DNA of 64,000 nucleotides, from the NCBI GenBank assembly GCA_009192285.1, contig CM018604.1, positions 3,702,580 through 3,766,579 on the forward strand, read 5' to 3'. Positions 11,677 through 22,396 of this stretch are shown here, in pieces; positions within the stretch are counted from its first letter, which is position 1, and each line of letters begins with the position of its first letter. A program made the translations under genes and the position numbers. The notes under the pieces were generated by a model that searched no databases, had not been told where the DNA came from, and saw only the letters and a program-made list of their open reading frames with translations. Source of the DNA: Morchella semilibera (taxonomy: Eukaryota > Ascomycota > Pezizomycetes > Pezizales > Morchellaceae).

Positions 11677-13020
11677 ATGGTCTTTCCTTTGGACTATATC
11701 TACCCACAAGGGGCACCGGCACAGCAGACCACGCCGACGCCAAAGAGCTCTGGAAGTGGCTACTATTCCTCTGGAGCCGCACCCGAACACAGTGGCTACT
11801 ACTCCAACAGCCAAGAACCCCTCCACCGTGTATATCCGAGGGGCACAAACGACCATGCCATAAGCCCTCAAGGTGCATCGGACGCTGACCGCCTTACAAA
11901 AGAACTGAAAAGGCAAAGGTCTAATCCCGATATACCCGGTTCCACACAAAGACCAGGAACAGATAATCCTTCCTCAGGTCTACCGCATAGCTCTACGAAA
12001 AGCCAGCCCAGGACCGCCCCAGTCCTAGTGTTTGTCCGTCCGCAAGAGCTGCCAAGCTTCAGCACAGTATACGTTGAAGAGCGTGTAGCACAGAGCCCAT
12101 TCAGTAGGGATCCGGGAACGGACCATAGACCACTGTGTGTTAAAGAGTATGTAGCGCGGAGCCCATTCAGCTCCACTCCAGCTGTAGGGCAGAGCCAACA
12201 GCATGACTATTGGCCAAAAGCTATCAAGGAACGTGTGGCACTGAGCCCGTTCAGCACTTACCCAGCTCCAGCTCCACGCACCATTAATCCAGGTCCAAGC
12301 AAGGGTATACCAATTTCTCATGGATCTAGCAGTCTATCACGAAAGAGCTCTTTCTCCAGGACCCTCATGCCTGTTCTTCCATATACTCCTCGCAGTACTA
12401 CCTCATCAGTGCGGGCCGAGTGCGGCAGCTGTGCTAGCTCATCGCGATCTAGTCAATCGAGGCCACCTCATACAGGTCCTGGATACACAACACATAATAC
12501 TGGTCACGACCATAAACGGTCTCCAAGCGGCCCTTCGGATGCGCCCGTTAAACAGTCGCGGAGAATCTCGTCTGTTTCAGGCTCGCTGAAACCCCCAATG
12601 GAGCCCTCACGCGCCGGGGGCAACGGTCGCAGCACATTACTGCGGCAGCCGTCAAATGGGATGCTCAGAGTCCCCACCGAGTCTTCTCCCGCCGGAGGTA
12701 GCGTTCCCTCGCTATCAAACAGAATGTCGGTGACATCGTTGCGACCTCCTCCAGGCCACGTCCGTAGCAGCAGCGGTAGCACCCTGTCAAGGCAAAGATC
12801 GATGAGCTCATTTCCCTGCCCCACCGGGCCTTTCGGGGCGGGAGGCAGCGGTCCCACGTTGTCGCGGCGGCGGTCGGTGGGCACTTTAGTTGGGACCTCA
12901 AAGCCCACGCGGGAGTTGAAGTCGGCGCTGAAGAAAACAGCCGGGAAGAGGGCGGGTGGGCCGAAGAAGGTCAGTTTCTCGGAGTTCAAGTCTGTGTATT
13001 ATCCTAGGGATGAACATTAA
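11677..13020 (+). CDS. orphan repeat protein with PP1-docking-like C-terminus (447 aa)
   Basis: Long single frame starting at CAACCATGG after a C/A-rich leader. The N-terminus is Tyr/Ser/Pro-rich (SGYYS-like repeats). Around residues 120-195 there are three spaced copies of a [KE]E[RY]VAxSPFS motif. Around residues 305-415 there are four copies of a roughly 26-residue unit, three of them with AGG, each with a basic-x-x-Ser site (RQPS, NRMS, RQRS, RRRS) that fits basophilic kinases such as PKA. The C-terminus has SALKKT followed by KKVSFSE. That combination resembles the SILK plus RVxF docking motifs of protein phosphatase 1 partners. No membrane or catalytic domain is visible. My reading is a disordered phospho-regulated scaffold; this is inference. 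I recognise no named family. Confidence 0.75.
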   Translation: MVFPLDYIYPQGAPAQQTTPTPKSSGSGYYSSGAAPEHSGYYSNSQEPLHRVYPRGTNDHAISPQGASDADRLTKELKRQRSNPDIPGSTQRPGTDNPSSGLPHSSTKSQPRTAPVLVFVRPQELPSFSTVYVEERVAQSPFSRDPGTDHRPLCVKEYVARSPFSSTPAVGQSQQHDYWPKAIKERVALSPFSTYPAPAPRTINPGPSKGIPISHGSSSLSRKSSFSRTLMPVLPYTPRSTTSSVRAECGSCASSSRSSQSRPPHTGPGYTTHNTGHDHKRSPSGPSDAPVKQSRRISSVSGSLKPPMEPSRAGGNGRSTLLRQPSNGMLRVPTESSPAGGSVPSLSNRMSVTSLRPPPGHVRSSSGSTLSRQRSMSSFPCPTGPFGAGGSGPTLSRRRSVGTLVGTSKPTRELKSALKKTAGKRAGGPKKVSFSEFKSVYYPRDEH

Positions 13021-13389
13021 GAATGTGGTCGTTTGCGCTTTTTTTTGTGTAGTGGCTGGACAAATGTGCTAGCAGGGCTGTGGGGATTTTTACGAGTGAT
13101 CTCGATGCGATGTGTTTGACTATGATTTAATGAATTTCGTTCTATGGAAATCTAATTCAATTGCGTTGCTGAATTTTTGTTTTCTATTTCGGTTTGATGT
13201 AGTGAAACGGAGGGCCAGGAACTGGGAAACACAAAGATTAAAATGATTAAGTGGACAAACATTACAACTTCTTTAATATCCTGGCCAGGGCTATTCTTGC
13301 CTCATCCCAGGATTGTTTAAAAACGTAACAGGGCCTACGTTCCTTGTGAAAGTGAGATGCACATTTCCTGAAGTGCAGCTTCTACGCCC
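13021..13389. other. 3' region of the 447-aa gene, otherwise empty
   Basis: T-rich sequence after the stop is consistent with a 3' UTR. No gene is seen. Confidence 0.4.
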
Positions 13390-13397
13390 TATAAAAA
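13390..13397 (+). promoter_or_regulatory. TATA box with no clear gene
   Basis: TATAAAAA is followed by TTATCCCCC and a CT-rich stretch, then an A/C-rich leader reaching an ATG at 13551. This is the same architecture as real genes in this window. Confidence 0.4.
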
Positions 13398-13550
13398 CAA
13401 CTTTATCCCCCATACCTCTTCTTTTCCAGAACTGGTCTCCAGCTCCGTCGCATCCAGCACGCCACACTATCCATCCAGCCGATTAACTGGAGTATACGAC
13501 TTCCTCACGCCTCCTCCGGCATTGCCAGTGACACCCTAGCATCACCAACG

Positions 13551-13646
13551 ATGATATCCGCCCACGCTTTACCGCGCCACACCGCAGAGATCCATGGGGG
13601 AGAACTGGTTTGCAGGGTAGGTGATGTGATTATGGGCGGTAGGTAG
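13551..13646 (+). pseudogene. short open frame (31 codons) behind a good promoter
   Basis: ATG at 13551 opens a frame of only 31 codons. A donor-like AGG|GTAGGT occurs after codon 22, so this could be the first exon of a spliced gene whose other exons I cannot identify, or a gene truncated by mutation. No domain is visible. Confidence 0.2.
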
Positions 13647-15760
13647 GGAGATATTAGTGACAGGTGTGTTGCAAAAGGGTGGCGTGGTAGGCGGCGTAAG
13701 AGTACGGTATCGTGAGGGGCTTCTGGGTTAGTTCAGTTTTTTGGTGGAAATACCGTAGTGTCATGGTATACTGGATGTGCCTGATGTTCTGATATTCTAG
13801 GCATAGGGGGATTGTTGCTGTGTGGACGCAAATGGAATAGTGGTGTGCATACGGATTTGAAAGCACAATCGTTGCATCAGGCTCATTGTTTGCCTGAGAC
13901 GAAACTGACACTACGTGGTCTTGGTTCCGGTGGTTTGGAGTGTGGGCAACATTTCCCTCGCTCTATTAGGAATTATAGCTTTGCGATACTCGTGAGTAGA
14001 GTAACGCTCAAGATGCGGTGTTTGGTTGTTGGAAAGGTATAGGTTACGTTTGTTGAAAAGGTATAGGTTACGTTGAAAAATTTGATACTGTTGGTTTTGA
14101 AAGTTTAAAATGAACAGAAAAAAGAATAAAAAAAAAAAAAAAAAAGACCAAACGGTAAAGGACTGTCTGTGTGAAGTGTAGGGGAATGAGACAACACCCT
14201 CGACCCGCGCCTGGCCTAGGGGCTGGTGTGATGTGGGCGGGTCAAAATCGGTCCCAATCCCAACGCCAAGAAGAGTTGAAGGCCAGGTGGCAAAAACAAG
14301 AAAACTTTGGACCGCGCCACCGGAGCACTGAAAATTACCGACCCCGCTTCCGACCCCTCTTGCCCCCCTCCCACGAGGAGCTATAACAACTCTGCATACG
14401 CTCTGCCCCCCCTCCTTGCTCCCCGTCTCGCCATAACCCGACCACTTGAACCTACTGGGCTCTCGTGTTCCTCCTCCGTCTCCTCCATGATCAAAAGTAG
14501 GCGAGGTGTAAACTTCACATATCTACCATTCTTGCGCTTCTTTCTGCGATAATGACGGATGAACACTGTCCGTCCCCTCCGATTCTGGAAGATTCGCCAA
14601 TACGTACGGGTATAGAAGACAAAATGTGACCTCATGGTAGGATTATAATAATCTTTGGTGACGGTTGCGGCGAATCTAACGATTTCGGATAGTTGCCCCT
14701 GACAATAGAGGAGTGGTAATGGTTTTCAGTCTATCTTCACTGGCATATGCGGATAAGGTAGGTGTGGAATTCAATGGCCGACCTTCCCTGGACTTTGTTA
14801 TTAATAACCAAGTAGTATTTGATAGGGTCCCTATATTATTCGCCTCTATAGGTCGCTTGTTTGCGTTGGAGTTCCATGAGGAATACACAGGAACGCACCA
14901 GATAGGGCTCCACCGAGCAATTATCCAACCATGTCAAAACAAACTACAGGTAGTGACTGTACGTCCTCCTCTCACAGATGGTTGGACATCTTGGACTAAA
15001 TATGCTAGCCTCCGTTTGTCAGCCTAAAACCATTCATCAGCATGTTACATTACCCAGTAACTGGACTCCTTTTAGAGCTCGGCTTCTTTCATCTTTCGAT
15101 ATTCTTTCAACCAAGTTCGGACAAGAATCTTTGATCGCTCTACAAACCTCATGCACCCCTGAGGTATATGATAAAGAATACATTATCCCGCCTGACCTTG
15201 AAGGCTAGGCTTTGTTTTCCTGGCCCCACCTCGGAGTCTCAAACTTAACAGCGCCTTAGTTTCAATATAACAACGCCCCATATAATTACCTAGGCCTTGA
15301 TATTATCCCGCCCCCACGTTATTCATTATCATCTAAGCTAAGGGCTTCTTTGTGGGCACCAGCTGACCGCTACGTCTGAAGGTGTCCGGCGGCCTTGATT
15401 GTGGTGATGCCCGGTAACGGCAATAGACGGGGGATATGGAGATGAGCGGAGTATGTGCTAAGATAGAGCGTAAAGAGATGTTCATTGATGCTCTTGTTGG
15501 TTCTTGTAAGCTTTATGCGTGCAAGGAGGAGACCTCTAGTGGGTAAGAAGATACTGGTATTATTGGCTGGGTAGTTTTTATGTTTGGTGAGTTTTGATGC
15601 CTCCGAAAGATTACCATGGCTTTGTTAATGTGGGACCTCTATGGTAAATATATCTAAAACAAGCCTCACTAATCCTCATTATTCAACATTTAAGAATGGG
15701 GATATATTGGCCGGTGAAAGAGAGCTGGATGAAACAGAACCGGATGAAAAAAAGTGGGCA
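13647..15760. other. mostly gene-free, possible relic frames
   Basis: A poly(A) run lies near 14129-14145. Two overlapping frames at 14719-15027 and 14978-15208 look faintly protein-like (see separate entry). Otherwise nothing is supported. Confidence 0.3.
14719..15208 (+). pseudogene. possible frameshifted relic of unknown protein
   Basis: One frame from ATG 14719 runs about 100 codons and contains GVEFNGRPSLDFVINNQVVF. It is overlapped by a second frame containing STKFGQESLIALQTSCTPEV and ending at 15208. The switch of frame near 14980-15030 would fit a frameshifted gene. No family is recognised and chance cannot be excluded. Confidence 0.2.
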
Positions 15761-15761
15761 A

Positions 15762-15965
15762 AAGACTTATGCACCCCACTCGGGTGCGGCTTTCTAAATG
15801 TTAGTAACAACTTTCTCAGGAGTTGAACCTAAGTAGTATGGACCTGCGTGCACTCCATACCACTAGGACAACCCCTGGTGAAAGCAGAGGTTAATTTTAC
15901 ACTTTTGACCCCCAGCCGAAGGCTAGTCTCACTTTCGGCTGGACCGTGCCGCAGCCTGGAAAAGA
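15762..15965 (-). mobile_element. SINE-like repeat copy 4, diverged
   Basis: On the minus strand, the tail CGAGTGGGGTGCATAAGTC lies near 15765-15784 and the head near 15818-15880 contains GGGGTTG, CTAGTGGTATGGAGTG and GGTTCAACTCC. As in copy 2, no hexamer array separates head and tail. The stem pairs less well than in the young copies. Confidence 0.55.
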
Positions 15966-17929
15966 AAATACCTAGGATTATCAAAAACCTGCTTTGGCAG
16001 AGAAGCTTTTTTCCAAATTGGACTTATAGATAGGCTTAGATCGATACGAGACTTGCTAGTTGGCATTTTGTGTCGGAATAAAGCCACCCCCCACAAACAA
16101 GACCCGAGCCTTGATTCAAGCCTTGTCAAAGGTCAACCAATCTCTAAGAATATGGCTCTAAAAAGGGTAGATAACACTCGCCGGTCCATCCGCTCTTTCC
16201 CCCTGAATTCAATCTACTTAGCCTTCTCCAGCAAAGCACTCATCTCATATGCACTCCCTGCCCGCAACGACTGCCGGAACGGCCTGGGGACTTTCCAAAA
16301 ATTAAATTTAGACAGAAGCAAAATGTATGTACTACATCTTACTACATGTATGTAAGGAGAACTTACACTACCGCCCGTCCGAACACACGTATGAGGATTA
16401 TGAGTCATTAACTTTGGTATTTCCAATAGGGTCCTTGAAATGGTATAGTTTCGATTAGAGTTACAAGTATACTTAGGTACCCTACCGCCTGTACGCATAC
16501 TTATCTGTATGGGGATTATTTGACGGCCATGTAATTATCAATTAACCATTAGTTAGTATTAGTTCTCGTATTTTTTATAATGTCTTTGAAACGCTATGAT
16601 TTCAACCAGAGTTACTGCACCCCCCGTACGCATATCCATGTGAGGATTATACCATGCCTTGTCTCGAACCAAACTTTGGGTCACGTGCTTTATTTAGTAA
16701 TTAATGGTTGCGAAGTGCCCAGCGTGTGGCTGGTATTAAGCACCCGCCATATCGAGGGGTGGGAGACACCAACACAATAATAAGAATAAAGTCCCAGGAA
16801 TGGGTGTATAGAGTAAACAGAGCACCTTGAACATCGTGGTAGTCTCAGATTTTGAATCTGATATCTTTTGGTGGAGATATTTAGCCCTAAAGGTGAATAA
16901 CAAAATATTTTGCAAGAATGCCGTGCCCAGACCATATGCTTTTGGCGCAGGTATTGTGATAGAGTAGAATACCTTTAGTAGGTGTATAATTCAATTGTGT
17001 AAGATGCGTATCTGGTACATGCTTTGTATCTTGGGGCAAAGCTCAAAAACTCATTTTCATGTCCAGCTGGCAGTCCTATGGCGCATTATCTCAGAATGAG
17101 AGCTGCGCATAATCGGGTACAGCAGGATATATCTTTATAGCTATAGTAACAGGGTATTTAGCAAGCGCAGTATGCGCGTCACATATCTGAGTTGATATGC
17201 ACGTATTATGAACTATTTAGTTTTTAACACTTACAAGAAATACTTCCCCTATGTGTTGAAGGCTATGCCCACTATGCGCTCTATGAAAAAAGTATTATAT
17301 ACAATATTTTCTTTTCTTTCCCATATCACACTCATCTATCAAGGCCTCTTGGATAAAATGCGCCTTCCTGGTAACCAATGGGCAGAAAAAACCGAGTTTT
17401 GGTAATTTGTTGTGAGATACAAAGCTTGCCCCATATATGTACCTATCTGAAAGGGTCATAGGTATATATGAAAGTATTGTTTACCACTAGGACACCTGCG
17501 CATCATGTTTATTCTAATGCGCTCTACCAAAATAACAATTAGTGCAATCTGATATATATTGGCTCATAAACCTCTTGAAAGCTGAACAGAACTCATCTAT
17601 AAGATAAGGAGTATACTTCTACACTGTATATGAAGGACTTAAGCATATAATTATGAAGATATAAGAGGGTTTTGATTTTTGGATGTGGGGCACCTCTTTA
17701 ATTCCAGACCCAACGGCTTTGTTGTTGATTCATATTCAACGCCAACGCCCAAGCCGAAGGGTTTGGTTCGAGACAATACCATGCCTACATACATCCGAAT
17801 TAACCATTATTTGATATTAACCCGTATAACTTTTATGAAGTCCTTAAAACGCCCTGTTCGCCCTAAGAGTTATATATATTCAGCCTTAGCATATGCGATA
17901 ATGCCTTTATAAGGGCTATTCTATTCGGT
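15966..17929. other. gene-free AT-rich stretch
   Basis: Short degenerate repeats are visible (CTTACACTACCGCCCGTCCG near 16365 and similar CCGCCTGTACGCATACTT near 16485, each followed by a gggattat/gaggattat phrase), suggesting old decayed copies of the composite repeat. No gene is supported. Confidence 0.4.
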
Positions 17930-18400
17930 GAAAAATCTGGATGTGCAGATAGGCCAGTATTCACACTTCTTCTGGCACAGGTGAACTCCGCAGATAAAAG
18001 CCTTGATTACCTCTCGATTTAATATGTACATTTGCTCTCCACAACTAACCTTTCCTACCTGTTTACCTGCCTGCCGTACCTACCTATCGTACCTACTTCA
18101 TTCCCTACTTTTTGGGGGGCTGGATTCGCTTGATTGGGCGCTAGATCTGCTCGTTTGGGTGCTGGGTTTGCTGGGTTCGCTGCCTAATTCACCGATTAGC
18201 TCATGTCTGGATGATAATGATTGATTTGGACGGGAGTAGGAAGGAGGCTACCACCACGGTATCAATGAAGTGCGGGAGGGCGGGGGGCGTGCGGGCGACG
18301 TGTGGAGACGAAGAGGCTGCTGGGATGAAGAGGCTGTCGGGATGAAGCTGTGGGGGTGGGGGGGCTGCCGAGATGAAGGCATAGAGATGAAGGTATAAAG
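17930..18400 (+). repeat. partial copy C of the composite repeat middle
   Basis: GTGCAGATAGGCCAGTATTC followed by ACACTTCTTCTGGC, then CTGGATTCGC-type repeats and TCATGTCTGGATGATAATG, repeats the middle of arm A in the same orientation. It lacks the SINE-like part and runs into a GTTCAG repeat. Confidence 0.55.
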
Positions 18401-18515
18401 CGGTTCTTGTTTAGTCGGTTCAGTTGCAGGCCATTCTGATTCAGCTCAGTTCAGTTTAGTTCGGCGCTGCTGAAAATCCAAACCATTTACCACCGTTGGA
18501 AACACTGGACCGTAA
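18395..18515 (+). repeat. GTTCAG repeat copy
   Basis: Contains AGTCGGTTCAGTTGCAGG, CAGCTCAGTTCAGTTTAG and CACCGTTGGAAACACTG. The same order occurs at 54560-54655 and, partly, at 9945-10035, which defines a dispersed family. Confidence 0.6.
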
Positions 18516-18661
18516 AGACAGAAGCCGTGCGTGTTGGATACTTACTTACATGTAAGTATCTACGTATATGCCTCTATCCAGAAAACTATTAATTGAGCCC
18601 TATCTAGCCCTAATTACTTACTTATTATCAAGAGGTTAAAAAAATATATAGACATTTCCCG

Positions 18662-19170
18662 TAACAAAAGACTTACGCACCCCACCCGGGTGCTGCTTCC
18701 TAAACTACGTGGGTCCTTGGGCTGGGTCCTTGGGCTGGGTCCTTGGGCTTGGGCTTGGGCTTGGGTCCGGGTCCGGGCTTGGGCTTGGGCTTGGGCTAGG
18801 GCTAGGGCTTGGGCATGAGCTACGGCTATGAGTCCTTGGGGGGTTGAACCTGAGTGGTGGTGATCAGAGAGTAAACTCTATACCACTCAGCCAACCCCCG
18901 GTGATTGTAAGTGTGTTTGAGAGAACTTTAAGCGGGGTCGACACGCTAGCTTGGCATTCCTCACGCGTGGCTATATGTAACGCACCCTGGCGCCATCCTT
19001 CCACAAGCACACACCCAAACATTTGCTCTTTCCTCATGCTCGCATCTCGACCCCCAGTTACCCCGCTACCAAAGATCCTCCATGTGCAAAGAGCTTTACC
19101 GCCCGTCCGCATATCTGTATGAGCCTAGGTAATAGCTCGATAGCATATAAAGGTCTGGTATAACCCTCAT
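18662..19170 (-). mobile_element. SINE-like repeat copy 5 with 5' unit
   Basis: Minus-strand copy. Tail at 18667-18700, hexamer array (CTTGGG, TAGGGC units on the plus strand) at about 18718-18815, head at 18838-18905, and the 5' unit from about 18925 to 19170. The plus strand of the array has many G3 runs separated by three bases. Confidence 0.75.
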
Positions 19171-19434
19171 ATCAAAATAGGGCTTGATTGAGCCAGGTTT
19201 GGAGATTAGACTGATATTTGGCACATACATAATCAGGGCCGAATAGGGCTCAACAATAGTCTTTTGTATAGAGGCATTTACGTACTTAGAAGTAAGAAGT
19301 AGGCATTAGGAAATTCCGTAAGCTTTGAGGGTTAGGGTTAGGACTTAGCAGATATCAAACACGCACGCCTTCCGTCCCTATACTGCCTATACCTCCACCT
19401 CTACACCATCATCTCTGCCCCTTCAGATCTACGC

Positions 19435-19870
19435 CTTTATCAACGCACCCACTGCAATTGAGCACCCCATCATCGTCCAGACATGGGCCAACCGGTGAAG
19501 CAGGCAGCAAACCAAGCAGTAAAGCGGGCAGCAGCGAATCAAGCATCGAATTAAGCAGGTACGGCAAGCGGGTATCCCTATATCTTTATCTATGCCTTCA
19601 TCTCTGCCTCCACCCCCGCTGCAATTGAGCACCCCATCATCGCCCAGACATGGGCCAACCGGTGAAGCAGGCAGTGAACCAAGCAGTAAAGCGGGCAGCA
19701 GCGAATCAAGCATCGAATCAAGCAGGTACGGCAAGCGGGTATCCCTATATCTTTATCTATGCCTTCACCCCCGCTGCAATTGGGCATCCTATCAGCGTCC
19801 AGACATAGGCTAATCGGTGGAGCAGGCAGCGAATCAAGGAGCGAATCTCTACGGCTTCATCTCTACGGCT
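19435..19870. repeat. tandem repeat, about 167-bp unit, two near-identical plus one partial copy
   Basis: CTGCAATTGAGCACCCCATC starts at 19452 and again at 19619, with a diverged third start near 19774. The first two units share long identical runs such as AAGCGGGCAGCAGCGAATC. Arm A at 8 kb has about two units. Confidence 0.7.
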
Positions 19871-20477
19871 TTATCCTACACCTCCATCACCACAGCTTCA
19901 TCATCTGCGCCCCCCCCCCCCCAATTCATGGATACCATAGTCGTGGTAGTCTTCCTACCCCGTCTCAATGAATCGCCGTGATCATCCAGACATGAGCTAA
20001 TCGGTGAATTAGTTGGCGAATCCAGCAAATCCAGCGAATCCAAACGAGCACGCCGGCGGAATCAAGCACTGTACCGTAACGTACCGTTCTGTAACGTACC
20101 GTACAGAAAATGCAATGAAGCAGGCAAGCAGGCAGGCCACTGCAGTAACCTTTAGACATATATATATAGTATTAAATCGTGAGACAAATAAGAGTTCAAT
20201 CTGCGAAACCCCCCCGTATAGAACAAGTGTGAATACTGGCCTACCCGCGCATCCAGATCTTTCAGTGAATGAAATCAATTTTATATCGGCATCTACTATG
20301 TACTAGATTATGAGAGTTGCGCGCGCTTTTTTCGGTTTTCCTGCCTCAAGTCAGGTAGCATAGCAACGGGTCACCCCACCAAACACCTGGAGTTGGAACT
20401 ATTCAACTGGATGTAATTGAGCTGTAGACTGAACTGTAGACTGAACTTTAACTATTCCGGCCCCACACCCCCACATA

Positions 20478-20662
20478 CAGCCGGCTCTTGTTATAGTGAT
20501 ACTTCATATAGTGATACTCTCGTTATAAGGATAGCAATCGGCGGTCCCGAAACACCCTTTTACCAGTATCTCCTTACTTCTTATAGTGATACTCGCCTTA
20601 TAAGGATATATTCAGCACAGACTTTTCGGTCCCAACCGTATCCTTATATCGAGAGGCGACTG
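20478..20662. mobile_element. pogo-type MITE, older copy
   Basis: The left end CAGCCGGCTCTTGTTATAG and the reverse complement of the right end, CAGTCGCCTCTCGATATAAG, match at 19 of the first 25 positions. A TA dinucleotide precedes the left end; the right flank is TTA, so the target duplication may be mutated. Internal TATAAGGATA words are shared with the MITE at 54317. At 185 bp there is no room for a transposase. Confidence 0.55.
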
Positions 20663-20900
20663 TTATACGCAGATTGAAAAACTGTTGAGAAAATGAACCT
20701 GAGGGATGGGGGACTAGAACTGTAAACTCAAAATTGAAGTGAACGGAGCCAGGGGAAGGAGTGGATTAAGGGGAGGGGGGAGGGGGGTGTAGGCCCCAAT
20801 AACAGCTCTAGGGGCCTAGGAGGAGTGAATTCGATATCCATGATCCAAGATAAAGAACTAACTTCCAAAACTGGGATGGATCGAAGCACTCCGCTATTCA

Positions 20901-21054
20901 ACCTGTCACTGTTCCCTCTAACCTGTCGCTGTTCCCTCTAACCTGTCGCTGTTCCCTCTAACCTGTCGTTGTTTCCTATACTCTATCGATATTCCCAATA
21001 CTGTGCTGTTCCCTCTACTATCACTATTCCCTATACTTACCACTATTCCCTCAA
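20901..21054. repeat. 20-bp minisatellite
   Basis: The unit ACCTGTCGCTGTTCCCTCTA occurs four times in register from 20901 (copy 4 with changes), followed by degenerate units ending in ATTCCC to about 21054. Confidence 0.8.
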
Positions 21055-21407
21055 TTAAAGGGAGTGAGAATAATATATTATTAGATCAACTCGCGGTCGC
21101 GAGTTGGCCACTGCTAGTTATCATGTACCATAATAATCATAGTCTAATTAAGACCTGACCTACGATATTAGTCATAAAATTATAAAGGCTTGATATCGGA
21201 CTGAAGCCAGGTCCAAACCAAACTGATATTCTTATACGATCGGGCGCTAAGGTATCTGCGAAGTCCTAGCCCTAGCCCCAAAAGCTTACGGACCTTTTAA
21301 TGGCAATTTCTACGCGCATGCCTATCTTGAAAACCATTAATTAAGCCCCATCCAGCCCTAATTATTTACTTAATATTCAGAGGCCAAAAAAATACATAGA
21401 CATTTCC

Positions 21408-21765
21408 CGCAACAAAAGACTTACGCACCCCACCCGGGTGCTGCTTCCTAAACTACGATGGTGGGTCCGGGTCCTTGGGCTTGGGCTTGGGCTTGGGTCC
21501 GGGCTTGGGCTTGGGTCCGGGCTTGGGTCCGGGCATGGGCTTGGGCTAGGGCTAGGGCTTGGGCATGAGCTACGGCTAGAGTCCTTGGGGGGTTGAACCT
21601 GAGTGGTGGCGATCAGAGAGTAAACTCTATACCACTCAGCCAACCCCCGGTGATTGTAAGTGTGATTGAGCGAACTTTAAGCGGGGTCTACAAGCTAGCT
21701 TGGCATTCCTCACTCGTGGCTATATGTAACGCACCCTGGCGCCATCCTTCCACAAGCACACTGTA
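21408..21765 (-). mobile_element. SINE-like repeat copy 6
   Basis: Minus-strand copy with tail near 21415-21450, hexamer array about 21463-21560, and head 21588-21655 with the same stem as copy 3. It continues into the 5' unit and breaks off near 21760, where the sequence becomes unique. Confidence 0.75.
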
Positions 21766-22396
21766 TTATTGGAGAGGAGTTAAGATACAACACCGCCAGG
21801 GTTTGCAGTGGGCATTGAGCGATATGATACAGTAGGTTGCAATATTCCATGATGCTGGTATCGTTGAGAGAGAGCCCATATGTAGAAAGGGATACGTGGA
21901 GACGGCTTAAAGCCCAGCCAGATCTACTATTTCCTGTGCCTCCGCAACGATTTTTTTGAGACGGCTTAAAGCCCAACCAGGTCTACTATTTCCTATTCCT
22001 CCACAACGACTTTTTATTCTATCTCGTGAAGGTGCCCCTACGGGGTTCCCTTTTTGGTGCATCACTCCCGTCGTGACATGTTGTTTAGAGCATTGGGTGT
22101 GTCCTTGAAGAATAACTTACATGGCGCCCTTGCGGCTAGGGACCTGCTGGGCGAGAGAGTTGAATGTTCTTCTCGCACGTATATAATGAAGCTGAAGCAC
22201 TTATTCAATCAGCTCGTCGCTTTCGAATACAATCCCCTGGTGGGTACCCTGGATGTTATATCCAGCATATGGTGTGCCCTCACTGTCCTGTTCAACCTTC
22301 AACACTCTCAAGACAACATCCGTAACAATACCAGCATCCACGAGGCTACCAACAACCTACACCTAACAGAATTCTCAGCAATCCACACCCTCCAAA
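21766..22396. other. upstream region of the 236-aa gene
   Basis: Contains a short direct repeat: GAGACGGCTTAAAGCCCA at about 21898 and 21958, each followed by GCCAG/ACCAG, TCTACTATTTCCT and CCTCC(G/A)CAACGA (period about 60 bp). From about 22260 the A/C-rich sequence looks like a 5' leader. Confidence 0.4.

Larger units (their letters stand above)
18662..21765 (-). repeat. composite repeat unit, arm B (reverse of arm A)
   Basis: Two SINE-like copies in the same orientation (5 and 6) flank a common middle, so the block has long terminal direct repeats. The middle matches arm A in reverse and contains a tandem of a unit of about 167 bp near 19435-19870. It is interrupted by foreign sequence at about 20300-21110 that includes a pogo-type MITE and a 20-bp minisatellite. 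No gene is present. Confidence 0.6.

Noticed and set aside
19325-19345. GGGTTAGGGTTAGG near 19330 (and a similar one near 7940) as telomeric repeat
   Set aside because: Only about two units, inside both arms of the composite repeat; it is a repeat-borne word, not a telomere or healed end.
21593-21835. A recurrent open frame (MNLSGGDQRVNSIPLSQPP...) found at 7.5, 18.9, 21.6 and 53.7 kb that could be taken for a conserved protein family
   Set aside because: It is the translation of the SINE-like head read from the reverse strand; conservation follows the DNA repeat, and there is no promoter or codon bias.
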